From NCBI GenBank assembly GCA_022736555.1, contig DZCW01000003.1, positions 31,482 through 95,481 of the forward strand: a DNA stretch of 64,000 nt. Reading direction: 5' to 3'. The notes beneath the pieces were generated by a model, which did no database searches, was not told the origin of the DNA, and saw only the letters and a list, made by a program, of their open reading frames with translations. This DNA is from Candidatus Saccharimonas sp. (GTDB lineage: Bacteria; Patescibacteriota; Saccharimonadia; Saccharimonadales; Saccharimonadaceae). Positions 8,669 to 17,383 of the stretch are shown here, piece after piece; positions within the stretch are counted from its first letter, which is position 1, and each line of letters starts with the position of its first letter. The position numbers and the translations under genes were made by a program.

Positions 8669-9313
8669 CTATATTATCCCCTGTTTATTAATTTCTTCGA
8701 TCATAGCGGCATAGACGCCATCTGGGTTCTCGGCGTTGGCTATTGCACCACCAACGTTCAATACGTTGACTCCACCTTGGGTTAGTAAAAAGGTGTTTTC
8801 CACGACAACTCCACCATCCCAACCAATTTCAACATTCGGATTAATACCCCGAACTAATCTAACTTTTTCGAGTTGCATTAAACTAGCCTTACCGCCGTAA
8901 TGACCCAGGTCGCCCGAGAATATCAGGACATGGTCAACTGCTTTTATGTAATTCTCAAACGTCTTTGGCACTGTAGTTTTAAGTAACGCTACACCCGCTT
9001 CAATGCCGTATTTTTTAATTTTTTCAAAAATTGGCAGTAAATCAACATCAGTTTCAGCATGAAATATGATCAGATGCGGCTTTAACGCAATTAATTTGTC
9101 AACATAATCTAATGGGTGCGAAACCATAGCGTGGATATCTACGGTCCAACCCTGAGGCCACCATATCTTTTCAGGACCTAATAAAAATGCCGGAGCAAAT
9201 TCACCATCACTAATATCAATTTGCACCCTTTGTGCAAAAGGTTTTATTTTTTCGACAACCGCTTCGAATTCATATTCGGTCTCGACAGTGATACAAGGAG
9301 CAATCTCACTCAT
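8669..9313 (-). CDS. rpe: Ribulose-phosphate 3-epimerase-like protein
   Basis: A 214-residue TIM-barrel protein of the ribulose-phosphate 3-epimerase family, interconverting ribulose 5-phosphate and xylulose 5-phosphate. Seen: APCITVETEYEF (strand 1), QIDISDGEFAPAF with the metal-binding/catalytic Asp, VDIHAMVSHP with the His-x-Met motif, IFHAETD, and a late EIGWDGGVVVENT segment holding the second catalytic Asp, followed by a phosphate-binding VGGAI. Motifs are shifted relative to classical Rpe (MVxxP is M-V-S-H-P). A related epimerase substrate is possible, but the operon (rpiB, transketolase) supports Rpe. Its ATG follows the rpiB stop with no gap. Confidence 0.85.
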   Translation of the reverse strand: MSEIAPCITVETEYEFEAVVEKIKPFAQRVQIDISDGEFAPAFLLGPEKIWWPQGWTVDIHAMVSHPLDYVDKLIALKPHLIIFHAETDVDLLPIFEKIKKYGIEAGVALLKTTVPKTFENYIKAVDHVLIFSGDLGHYGGKASLMQLEKVRLVRGINPNVEIGWDGGVVVENTFLLTQGGVNVLNVGGAIANAENPDGVYAAMIEEINKQGII

Positions 9314-9763
9314 TTAAAGCTCGTCAATCTGCGCATTCCTACGCTTAAACCGTGTAGCAGTAGCAAATGGAGTATTTAACCAAGTCTCGATTATACCCTG
9401 CCAAACTCCATCTTCGTCATTCAATATACGAGCCGGCAAACATAGCATATTGCTGTCATTATCATTACGTGTCATTTTGGCCTCAAACGCATCCCAAATA
9501 ACACTGGCGCGAATGCCACGAAATCGGTTAGCGGCAATCGCCATACCCTGACCACCACCACAAATCAATATACCGCGGGGATCTTTGTTATCACTACCAA
9601 TAATCTTTAGAGCTGCTGCCTGAGCAAATTCTGGAAAGTCATCATTTGGATCAAGCACTTTATCGCCAACATCTTCAACATCGCAGTTATGTTTCGCTAG
9701 ATATGCAAAAACTTTTTCTTTTAAATAAAACCCTTGATGATCGCTGCCGATAAATATCTTCAT
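9314..9763 (-). CDS. rpiB: Ribose-5-phosphate isomerase B
   Basis: 149 residues, RpiB/LacAB family, interconverting ribose 5-phosphate and ribulose 5-phosphate. It starts with KIFIGSDHQGFYLKE, and the substrate loop GILICGGGQGMAIAANRFRGIRA contains a Gly-Gly-Gly-Gln where many RpiB have GTGxG, with the catalytic Cys just before it. First gene of the seven-gene sugar-phosphate operon. Minus-strand TATACT (9771-9776) is 7 nt before the ATG with TTGCAT 18 nt further upstream, so the operon mRNA probably starts at or next to this ATG. Confidence 0.93.
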   Translation of the reverse strand: MKIFIGSDHQGFYLKEKVFAYLAKHNCDVEDVGDKVLDPNDDFPEFAQAAALKIIGSDNKDPRGILICGGGQGMAIAANRFRGIRASVIWDAFEAKMTRNDNDSNMLCLPARILNDEDGVWQGIIETWLNTPFATATRFKRRNAQIDEL

Positions 9764-9770
9764 ACTACAA

Positions 9771-9800
9771 AGTATAAGCGTTATATGGTTAGTTATGCAA
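9771..9800 (-). promoter_or_regulatory. Promoter of the rpiB sugar-phosphate operon, leaderless type
   Basis: Minus strand TTGCAT, 18-nt spacer, TATACT, then 7 nt to the rpiB ATG. It lies back to back with the relA promoter within an 86-nt intergenic gap. Confidence 0.55.
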
Positions 9801-9834
9801 GTTTCGGTTTATATGATAAGGCGGGTTTTTATCG

Positions 9835-9840
9835 TATACT
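9835..9840 (+). promoter_or_regulatory. relA/spoT -10 box
   Basis: TATACT on the plus strand, 9 nt before the ATG at 9850. No ribosome-binding site and no good -35 were seen. A leaderless or very short-leader transcript is likely. Confidence 0.45.
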
Positions 9841-9849
9841 TAATATAGC

Positions 9850-11373
9850 ATGATGAAAAAGAGTGAATTATTAGCCCATGCTAAACCCCACTACAACTCA
9901 GATCAACTACTAGAAATTGATCATGCTATCGACCTTGCGACAAAAGCCCACGCTAATCAGAAACGAGCCAGTGGCGAACCTTATATAATACATCCTATGA
10001 TAGTTGCCGACACCTTGATTGCGTGGGGTATGGATACCGATAGTATATTAGCTGGTTTACTACACGACACCGTCGAAGATACTAATATTACACTTGTAGA
10101 AATAGAAAATATATTCGGCAGAGATGTTGCGAATCTAGTCGATGGCGTAACAAAAGTTGGCAAAGCTAGGTCTGGTATGCGTGACTTGACCAGCTACTCA
10201 CCTCAAACCAAAGATAACTTGTCTAAATTACTGATCGCAATCGGTCAAGATATTCGCGTTATAATGATTAAACTTGCCGATCGACTACATAACCTGTCTA
10301 CATTACAATATTTGCCACCCGATAAACAGACAAAAATCGCTCGTGAATCGTTAGAAGTTTTCGGACCTATGGCTGATCGCTTAGGTATGGGTCGGGTTCG
10401 TATGCAAATCGAAGAATTGGCTTTTAGCTACCTAGATCCCAAAGAATTCAAGAGACTAAAAAACTTAATGAAAAAACGTCTTGGACGAAGTACTCGTAAA
10501 TTAGGCAAAATATACGAAGAAGTAGAAGTTGCCATAAAGAAACACGACATAAAATTCGAGATAGATGGTCGAGTTAAAAGCGTATATAGCCTGCATAAAA
10601 AACTAGCCAAAGTACAGGGCAGCATTGATGACATATATGATTTAATAGCACTGCGCATAATCGTCGACAAAAAAGAAGACTGTTATTTAGTGCTCAGTAT
10701 CTTACATACACTTTATAAAACAATGATTGGTCGTATCAAGGACTATATAGCCACACCAAAACCAAACGGCTATCAAAGCCTACATACGACAGTTATCACT
10801 ACCGCCGAGCAGATCGTTGAATTCCAGATACGAACCCATGAAATGCATGAATATGCCGAACGTGGACTAGCCGCCAGTTTTCATTACCATGATCAAAAAC
10901 TATCGAAAAATTATATAAAGGGCAAGAAAAGCGCTACCTTGCCAAATAGCATGCAGTGGATCACACAACTCCAAGAAGTTGCCGCTAAACTCAAAGACAA
11001 CGAAGAAATATCCAAAGCCCAGTTAAATATCGACTTGTTCAAGAATCGCATATTCGTTCATTCACCAAAGGGTGATATTTACAACCTACCCGAAGGAGCA
11101 TTGCCGTTAGACTTTGCTTACTTGGTGCACAGCGATATTGCCAAACGTGCCTATAGTTTTAGGGTTAACGGCAAAATACATCCATTCGATAAACCACTGC
11201 AAAACGGCGACATAGTTGAAGTTGTTACGAATAAGTTATCGCAACCAAAACAAACCTGGCGCAGTATGGTCACTACTACCCACGCCAGAAATAAATTACA
11301 AGGTCAGCTCAGAAAGATTGGCATGGCCGAAATGATAGCTAATGCCGCCAGTGTAATCCGCCGTAAAAAATAA
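9850..11373 (+). CDS. RelA/SpoT-family (p)ppGpp synthetase/hydrolase, short form
   Basis: 507 residues. N-terminal HD hydrolase domain (HPMIVADTL, LLHDTVEDT, the LADRLHNL motif), a synthetase domain (residues about 235-330, RVKSVYSLHKKL, DIYDLIALRIIV, KDYIATPKPNGYQSLHT), then a TGS domain (about 390-450, NRIFVHSPKGDIYNLPEGA). It makes and degrades the alarmone (p)ppGpp. It ends about 55 residues after TGS, so the helical, zinc-finger and ACT regulatory domains of ordinary 700-residue Rel proteins are absent. The His-Asp and LADRLHNL residues needed for hydrolysis are present, so the enzyme may be bifunctional. Two consecutive ATG codons make the start ambiguous by one residue. It is convergent with ppa, one base apart. 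Confidence 0.93.
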   Translation: MMKKSELLAHAKPHYNSDQLLEIDHAIDLATKAHANQKRASGEPYIIHPMIVADTLIAWGMDTDSILAGLLHDTVEDTNITLVEIENIFGRDVANLVDGVTKVGKARSGMRDLTSYSPQTKDNLSKLLIAIGQDIRVIMIKLADRLHNLSTLQYLPPDKQTKIARESLEVFGPMADRLGMGRVRMQIEELAFSYLDPKEFKRLKNLMKKRLGRSTRKLGKIYEEVEVAIKKHDIKFEIDGRVKSVYSLHKKLAKVQGSIDDIYDLIALRIIVDKKEDCYLVLSILHTLYKTMIGRIKDYIATPKPNGYQSLHTTVITTAEQIVEFQIRTHEMHEYAERGLAASFHYHDQKLSKNYIKGKKSATLPNSMQWITQLQEVAAKLKDNEEISKAQLNIDLFKNRIFVHSPKGDIYNLPEGALPLDFAYLVHSDIAKRAYSFRVNGKIHPFDKPLQNGDIVEVVTNKLSQPKQTWRSMVTTTHARNKLQGQLRKIGMAEMIANAASVIRRKK

Positions 11374-11374
11374 G

Positions 11375-11905
11375 TTATTTATTATTCCAACGGTCAATTG
11401 ATTGGTGAATAATTGTTTTAGCTTCTTCAATCTCACCCCATCCCTTAACGATTGTACTGCCTGGTTTTTTAAGGTCTTTATAGTGACTGAAATGATGAGT
11501 TATTTGGTCAATAGTTTGTTTTGAGATGTCGCCCATAGTTTTAATAGCATTACCCGTATTGCGATCATCGGCTGGAACGGCTACTATCTTGTCGTCAACT
11601 TCACCGTCGTCTTCAAATTTCATTACACTAATAACATTAGCCTCTAAGAATATACCAGTAGGCAACGGCTCGTCAGTGATAAGTAGAACATCTAACTCAT
11701 CACCATCTTCATCGATAGTTTGCGGAATAAATCCATAATTAGTTGGTTTTGCAAAAATCTTTGGCTCAACACGATCGAGTTGAAAAGCGGCCTTTTCACG
11801 GTTCCACTCAATTTTGTTATTACTGCCAGCTGGAATCTCGATAACTACGTTTATAATGCCATTATCGACATCACCGGGTGTCAGTATTTTGTTAAAATCT
11901 GCCAT
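11375..11905 (-). CDS. ppa: Inorganic pyrophosphatase (family I)
   Basis: 176 residues. Soluble family I pyrophosphatase that hydrolyses pyrophosphate released in biosynthesis. The metal-binding signature DEDGDELDVLL is at about residue 65, preceded by the IEIPAGSNNKIEW substrate region and YGFIPQT. The later PADDRN and KGWGEIEEA segments are also typical. A GAGGAG ribosome-binding site lies 6-7 nt before the ATG. Its stop is one base from the relA stop, with the genes converging. Confidence 0.96.
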   Translation of the reverse strand: MADFNKILTPGDVDNGIINVVIEIPAGSNNKIEWNREKAAFQLDRVEPKIFAKPTNYGFIPQTIDEDGDELDVLLITDEPLPTGIFLEANVISVMKFEDDGEVDDKIVAVPADDRNTGNAIKTMGDISKQTIDQITHHFSHYKDLKKPGSTIVKGWGEIEEAKTIIHQSIDRWNNK

Positions 11906-11971
11906 ATTTATCTCCTCAAGTTTTATAAAATAACTAAATAATATTATACCACGCGACAGATTAGATAATTA

Positions 11972-12907
11972 TTACCTATCTAGGCTATGCAAATATTCAC
12001 GAATACTGATTGCAGCGGTTACACCATCACCGACAGCGCTAGCGATCTGCATAGTAGCGCCATTACGTACGTCACCACTAGCAAATACACCAGATATGTT
12101 TGTTTGAAAATCAGAGTTTGTCTTAATGAAGCCAATTTCATTAAGCTCGATATCACTATTATCTAAGAATTTAGTATTTGGCCTTAGTCCGGCAAAAATA
12201 AACACGCCATTAGCTTCGATTATCATAGGTTCACCATTCTTAGTAGCTCGGACCGAGCTAACATGACCGTCAGTTGCCATAATCTCATCCACGGAAGTTT
12301 CTAAATGAATCGTTATTTTACCAGCAGCTACGAGTTTCTGTAAATCTTTTTTTAATACTTCGCTAGCTTTAATACTACTTCTTACCAATAAATCAATATG
12401 AGTAGCAAATCGTGTTAGATAAATCGCTTCCTGAATTGCCGAATTCGCTCCACCCACCACAATCAAACGCTTGCCGTGGTAAAAAGCCCCGTCACAAGTC
12501 GCACAATAATGTACTCCTCGTCCAAAAAATTCCAATTCACCAGGTGCACCTAAATTACCATAGCTTCGTCCTGTAGCTATCAGCACCGCCTTGGCTCTTA
12601 TTTCAACACCATCAACTACTAAAATTTTAAAATCACCATTATCGCGAACAGATGACACATCACCAAATTCTATATTAGCGCCAAACCTCTTGGCTTGTTT
12701 TTCTAGCTGATCAACTAAATTCAAACCTTCAATGCCATCGGGGAACCCAGGATAATTATCAACATTATCGATCGTCGCTACTATTCCGCCAACGACAGCT
12801 TTTTCATATAGAACCGTATCAATACCTTCGCGAGTTGTATAAATTGCTGCCGCTAAAGCACTGGGACCAGCACCGACTATAACTAAATCTCTGATTTTAT
12901 CACTCAT
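11972..12907 (-). CDS. trxB: Thioredoxin reductase
   Basis: A 311-residue flavoprotein that moves electrons from NADPH through FAD and a redox disulfide to thioredoxin. FAD motif IVGAGPSALAAAIYTTREG, redox-active CATC (residues about 138-141), NADPH-binding segment VVGGANSAIQEA in place of the usual GGGDSA, and a C-terminal FAD motif FASGDVRNG. Loss of the usual Gly/Asp in the NADPH site (GGANSA) is a small deviation. It would supply the thioredoxin at 48783, which feeds the ribonucleotide reductase. AGGTAGG is a good ribosome-binding site. The FKBP gene lies 10 nt upstream. Confidence 0.94.
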   Translation of the reverse strand: MSDKIRDLVIVGAGPSALAAAIYTTREGIDTVLYEKAVVGGIVATIDNVDNYPGFPDGIEGLNLVDQLEKQAKRFGANIEFGDVSSVRDNGDFKILVVDGVEIRAKAVLIATGRSYGNLGAPGELEFFGRGVHYCATCDGAFYHGKRLIVVGGANSAIQEAIYLTRFATHIDLLVRSSIKASEVLKKDLQKLVAAGKITIHLETSVDEIMATDGHVSSVRATKNGEPMIIEANGVFIFAGLRPNTKFLDNSDIELNEIGFIKTNSDFQTNISGVFASGDVRNGATMQIASAVGDGVTAAISIREYLHSLDR

Positions 12908-12917
12908 ATATACCTAC

Positions 12918-13490
12918 CTATCCAATTTTATGAACAATAACGATAAATTCTAGCGGTGAATTGGCTGGGATAATACCAGATTCCTGGGCACCGTATGCCT
13001 TGGCGGCTGGAATAGTTAACCTGACCACGCTACCAACCTTAACGCCAGTTAAACCCTCAGTCCAGCCAGCTATGACACTACTAAGCGCAAAACTAGTAGG
13101 TTTATCGCTCGCTACTTTAGTCTTTAAATCTGACGCCTTACTACTGCTATCGAATATTTTACCATCGGCCATCCAGCCAAAATAACTACAGTTAATAGTA
13201 TCGGTAGTTTTGACGACAGCGCCAGTGCCCTCTGTTAGTATTTCTACATTCAATTTTGTCACACTAGCCGCATCAAATGTCCTAGTTGAATAACCAGGCA
13301 GTGGTTGGCTAATATAAGCCCCGTACTGGGCTGATGCTTTTTGTTGTTCTTGCACTTTTTTATATTGGGCTAAATCGACTTTTTGATTACTAATACTAAG
13401 TCCCATGACTAGAAAAGAGCCTAATGTCCCGAGTGTCATTACAATCGCAATTATCCAAATACCGATCCGCTGCGATTTTCGTGTCGCCAT
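12918..13490 (-). CDS. Membrane-anchored FKBP-type peptidyl-prolyl isomerase
   Basis: 190 residues. One N-terminal membrane segment (about residues 10-32, IWIIAIVMTLGTLGSFLV), a charged/Gln-rich linker, then an FKBP domain (about 85-190). That domain contains the YFGWMADGKIFDSS strand, FALSSVIAGWTEGL, VGSVVRLTIPAAKAYG and the C-terminal ANSPLEFIVIVHKI. It would catalyse proline isomerisation of proteins outside the membrane. It is probably co-transcribed with trxB. Confidence 0.93.
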   Translation of the reverse strand: MATRKSQRIGIWIIAIVMTLGTLGSFLVMGLSISNQKVDLAQYKKVQEQQKASAQYGAYISQPLPGYSTRTFDAASVTKLNVEILTEGTGAVVKTTDTINCSYFGWMADGKIFDSSSKASDLKTKVASDKPTSFALSSVIAGWTEGLTGVKVGSVVRLTIPAAKAYGAQESGIIPANSPLEFIVIVHKIG

Positions 13491-13547
13491 AAAATATAAC
13501 CCCCTCTGTATTGCTATAAGTCCAGTATAGCAAAAATCTCAAAAAAA

Positions 13548-16043
13548 TTAGATGACAATCGCTTGGTTTTGCGAAGTAACTGAATTTATAAGACCATCAA
13601 TAACATCATTAGCCTCTTTACTAGTTAATGTATGGTCATATGAAGTTAGTTTTATACGAATCGTAATATTTTTGGTTTCGCCATCAATTGGTTGATAAAT
13701 ATCAACTGGTGAAATTGCGGTATCTAGGTCTATTGAAACCACGGCATTATTTAAAGAATTGATAATTCGATCATAAGATAAGTCTTTACTCACCTGAAAG
13801 CATATGTCACGTTCGGCCGAAGGATATCGACTCAAGGGTTTATATCTATTACCTAGTTCCTTAGTACTTTCAAATAAACCACGCGCATTAATCTCGAAAC
13901 CAGCAGAGTACTCAGGCAATTTAAACTGTCTGGCGACCGATTTTTTATATTCACCGATAATACCTATGATCGTGCCTGTTCGTAAATCAACTAATTTAGC
14001 ACTACGACGATATTCAAAAGGTATTGATAGCAAATCGTCGGTTTTTTGATCTATATTCTGATAAGCCAGCTCTATACCAAATGATTGGCATAAATAATCA
14101 AATATTCGCTTTGCTTGGTAGTACGGCGAGCCAGCTTTTTTATTTTTACTAGTTACGACTAGTGAAATCGAATCGGTTTCAATAGGCACATTTTCATCCG
14201 TCAAACCATGTTGTTTTTGATGTGTTTTATTGATTTCGAATATCGCAAAATTATCATAGCCTTGTTTTACATTAGGGTATATTAAGCCCAGTAGACTAGG
14301 CGTTAAAGTCTGACGATAATATTGCAAATTAGGACTAATTGAATTAACTATACGATACGAATTTTCGACGTTATGGTCGGCCTTTTGCAAGATATCGCCA
14401 TGGATAAAGCTATACGATAGTACTTCGTTGGCGCCAGCACGCACCAGACTTTGTCGAACTTTGGCACGAAACTCATCAAACTCATTTGGACGAGTGGCCT
14501 TAAAATCGCGTGTCGGCAAAGTTGGATTTATATTGTCAAAACCATTCAATCGACCGATTTCCTCGGCAACGTCCTCGAATATATTGATATCAGCTCGCCA
14601 CCATGGGGCCGTTACTGTGATAGTATTCATATTTTCAACCGATTCCGTTATAAATTCGGCATTTTTTAGCGTACTGACCATATCATTTTCACTAAACGAG
14701 CTACCCAATATTCCGTTCACTTTATCTACAGCAAAACTAATTGCGACTAGCGGCTTTTTGCCAGGGTATGCTTCGGCTAGAGGGCTAACACATTTCGCGC
14801 CAGACCACTCCCCCATCAAATTAATAGCATCATATAACACCGGTGTGGTTAATTCAGGCGACTGACCCTTGGTAAACCTAGTGATCGCCTCACTAAAAAT
14901 CCCATGGCGCATTTGAGTTGAGCGCAAATTATACAGATTAAATGTCGCACTTTCGATAATAATATTACGAGTATTTTGATCTATGGCTGTATTTGCACCG
15001 CCCATAGCACCAGCTAGACCAATAGCCGTTTCACCAGCCGCAATAACGATATCACCAGAGTCTAATTCAATCGTTCGCCCGTCTAATAAAGCTAACCTTT
15101 CACCGTTATACCCAGTACGAACATGGATATCAGCACTGCCACCACCCACAGACACTAACTTGTCATAATCAAAAGCGTGCAATGGCTGACCAGTCAGCAT
15201 CATCAGATAATTAGTCACATCAACCACGGCATTAATCGGACGTACGCCAACTCGCGATAAGTATGTCTGAATTTTGAGCGGTGATTTCCGGTTACTATCA
15301 GCATCCGACACTACAATAGCCTGATATCTAGCGGATAATTCAGAATTATCGATGGTAGCGCTTAGTTTGAATTCGCTCGATTCTATATTATTAAAATCAG
15401 GTGAAGTTTGAGCTAACCATTCAGGTGTTTTAAACGTTTTACCCGATATAGCCGCTACTTCACGAGCAAAACCAATAATGCCAAAACAATCTGGGCGATG
15501 CGTTAATGATTTATTTTCTATATCCAGCAGATAATCATCTAATTCATAAGCAGTCGCAAACAAAGTGCCTGGTGTTATATCACCGTCTAATTCCAAGATT
15601 CCATCATGCTCATCAAACAAATCAAGCTCGCGAGCGCTGGCGATCATACCATTACTCATCACGCCACGTAATTCGCGCGAACCTAATATAAATTGCTCCG
15701 CAGTATTATATGTATTTGGCACAATTGATCTAGGTGGTAGCCAAGCAACTATTTGCCCCACCTTTATATTCGACGCACCGCAAACAACCTGTATTAAACC
15801 ATTTTTATCACGCTCGATATCTGTGGTAATACCACCATCATCAATTTTAGTGATATTTAAGTGATCAGAGCCTTCTAATTTACCGGCTTCAACCACCCTC
15901 ACCACTAGGGTATCCTTGTATTTTACGTTTAGGTCGATGACTTGTTCGACTTCGACCAAACGCGCACCGATTAATGTGACCAATTCGTCAATTGGCATAT
16001 CAATATCAGTGAATTTTTTTAACCAGTTTAGTGAAATAATCAT
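13548..16043 (-). CDS. pheT: Phenylalanyl-tRNA synthetase beta subunit
   Basis: 831 residues, the large subunit of the alpha2-beta2 PheRS. Domain order: N-terminal EMAP-like tRNA-binding domain (residues about 40-150, KDTLVVRVVEAGKLEGSDHL, VVCGASNIKVGQIV), B3/B4 editing domain (DVTNYLMMLTGQPLHAFDYDKL), B5 domain, catalytic-like fold, and a C-terminal anticodon-binding FDX-ACB domain (YPSAERDICFQVSKDLSYD, KNITIRIKLTSYDHTLTSKE). Length is normal. Its ATG overlaps the pheS TGA stop (ATGA). Confidence 0.96.
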   Translation of the reverse strand: MIISLNWLKKFTDIDMPIDELVTLIGARLVEVEQVIDLNVKYKDTLVVRVVEAGKLEGSDHLNITKIDDGGITTDIERDKNGLIQVVCGASNIKVGQIVAWLPPRSIVPNTYNTAEQFILGSRELRGVMSNGMIASARELDLFDEHDGILELDGDITPGTLFATAYELDDYLLDIENKSLTHRPDCFGIIGFAREVAAISGKTFKTPEWLAQTSPDFNNIESSEFKLSATIDNSELSARYQAIVVSDADSNRKSPLKIQTYLSRVGVRPINAVVDVTNYLMMLTGQPLHAFDYDKLVSVGGGSADIHVRTGYNGERLALLDGRTIELDSGDIVIAAGETAIGLAGAMGGANTAIDQNTRNIIIESATFNLYNLRSTQMRHGIFSEAITRFTKGQSPELTTPVLYDAINLMGEWSGAKCVSPLAEAYPGKKPLVAISFAVDKVNGILGSSFSENDMVSTLKNAEFITESVENMNTITVTAPWWRADINIFEDVAEEIGRLNGFDNINPTLPTRDFKATRPNEFDEFRAKVRQSLVRAGANEVLSYSFIHGDILQKADHNVENSYRIVNSISPNLQYYRQTLTPSLLGLIYPNVKQGYDNFAIFEINKTHQKQHGLTDENVPIETDSISLVVTSKNKKAGSPYYQAKRIFDYLCQSFGIELAYQNIDQKTDDLLSIPFEYRRSAKLVDLRTGTIIGIIGEYKKSVARQFKLPEYSAGFEINARGLFESTKELGNRYKPLSRYPSAERDICFQVSKDLSYDRIINSLNNAVVSIDLDTAISPVDIYQPIDGETKNITIRIKLTSYDHTLTSKEANDVIDGLINSVTSQNQAIVI

Positions 16044-17047
16044 GCGAATTTCCTCAAAAATTGTAATTTACCGGACTCGAAATAGCGTAGGTCTTCGATG
16101 CCGTACTTCAGCATCACTAATCGCTCAATCCCACCACCCCAAGCAAAACCACGATATTCATTAGGGTCAATACCAGCTGAACTTAGAACATTAGGATGAA
16201 TCATTCCGCAACCCAACATCTCCAACCACTCACCGGATTTGCCACCCAAAGCTGCTGGTTTTTCAATCGCAAACTCCAGACCTGGCTCAACAAACGGAAA
16301 GTACGCTGGCTGAGTTTTGATTTTTAACTTTTGACCATAATAAGTCTCGAAAAAACTACGCAAAGTGCCTAACATTTGACCTAATGTCGCATCACGACTA
16401 ACAAATACACCTTCACACTGATAAAAAGTGTGTTCGTGTGTAGCATCTACATCCTCGTTGCGAAAAACTCGTCCGTAACTAACTGCCGCGATCTGTCCAC
16501 CAGCCTCTAATTTTGCCTTGCCGTCCTTTAAGATACGATTTTGCATAGTACTAGTGTGCGCTGGTGGAATAAAACCCTCTTCGGTACGAAAAGTATCGTA
16601 GCCATCACGAGCCGGATGGTTTTCAGGGAAATTCAATGTCCCAAACATATGTTCATCATCATCAATTTGACGAGATTCGAACGCTTCAAAACCCATACGA
16701 GTGAATATATCGACGACATTAGCTAATTCGGTCGTTAATGGATGTTGAGTGCCATATTCGGTTGGTAATAAATCCAAAGAGCCAGTATTAGCATCCCATG
16801 GCGCAGTAACATCTATTGCCTCGACGTTTACGTCCTCTAATTCAGACTCACGGCTTAATACCGCCGCTTCTAATTTAACGCGTAGCTCATTAACATTTTT
16901 ACCATAAGCACCGCGATCCTCAGCTGGTAAATCCTTGATTACGCCATAGAGCTTTTTTAGTTCCGGTGTTTTTAATAATTCACGAGGCGCATCGCTAGCT
17001 GCGATTTTTGTTAGTAAGTCTTTTTGAACGTCTTCAATATTCTGCAT
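16040..17047 (-). CDS. pheS: Phenylalanyl-tRNA synthetase alpha subunit
   Basis: 335 residues, catalytic class II synthetase subunit. N-terminal coiled-coil arm (about 1-90), motif 2 region GRVFRNEDVDATHEHTFYQ, and motif 3 GGGIERLVMLKYGI at the C-terminus. The TGA stop overlaps the pheT ATG, showing that UGA is a stop codon here. The upstream 79-residue gene ends 14 nt before it, and no strong ribosome-binding site is visible for pheS itself, so it may rely on coupling. Confidence 0.97.
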   Translation of the reverse strand: MQNIEDVQKDLLTKIAASDAPRELLKTPELKKLYGVIKDLPAEDRGAYGKNVNELRVKLEAAVLSRESELEDVNVEAIDVTAPWDANTGSLDLLPTEYGTQHPLTTELANVVDIFTRMGFEAFESRQIDDDEHMFGTLNFPENHPARDGYDTFRTEEGFIPPAHTSTMQNRILKDGKAKLEAGGQIAAVSYGRVFRNEDVDATHEHTFYQCEGVFVSRDATLGQMLGTLRSFFETYYGQKLKIKTQPAYFPFVEPGLEFAIEKPAALGGKSGEWLEMLGCGMIHPNVLSSAGIDPNEYRGFAWGGGIERLVMLKYGIEDLRYFESGKLQFLRKFA

Positions 17048-17061
17048 AATATCTATTTATC

Positions 17062-17301
17062 TTAACGCGTTACACTTAACACCGTCAACCACACAATAAT
17101 TCCTAAGATCGCAATAATTATAATCGCCCACGCCCACGCTAGATTCGTGGTCTTTTTCATACCCTCGATATATTGAGAATCGTCAACGCCATCAGGCCTA
17201 TCGGCCAATCTAGAACGGTCTATAACTTTGGCTTGTAGTTCTGCCGCTATTTTTTTCTGTAGTTCGGTACGTTGGTCGTTTTGATTAACAAATAATGCCA
17301 T
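17062..17301 (-). CDS. Small single-pass membrane protein of unknown function
   Basis: 79 residues: a hydrophilic, charged N-terminal half (about 1-50) and a hydrophobic segment AWAIIIIAILGIIVWLTVL near the C-terminus, so probably a tail-anchored protein. The family is not recognised. It precedes pheS by 14 nt and is likely the first gene of that operon. Minus-strand TATACT (17308-17313) sits 6 nt before the ATG, which fits a leaderless start. Confidence 0.7.
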   Translation of the reverse strand: MALFVNQNDQRTELQKKIAAELQAKVIDRSRLADRPDGVDDSQYIEGMKKTTNLAWAWAIIIIAILGIIVWLTVLSVTR

Positions 17302-17307
17302 ATTACT

Positions 17308-17313
17308 AGTATA
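17308..17313 (-). promoter_or_regulatory. -10 box of the pheST operon
   Basis: TATACT on the minus strand 6 nt before the ATG of the small membrane-protein gene. A TTGGCA lies 19 nt further upstream. The opposite strand has a second TATACT at 17342-17347 that could serve the aquaporin gene. Confidence 0.45.
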
Positions 17314-17383
17314 CCACTTGTGTTTGTTTTACTGCCAATGTGGTATACTATGGTCATATTTCACTTAAGGAGGGAACAAGTCC

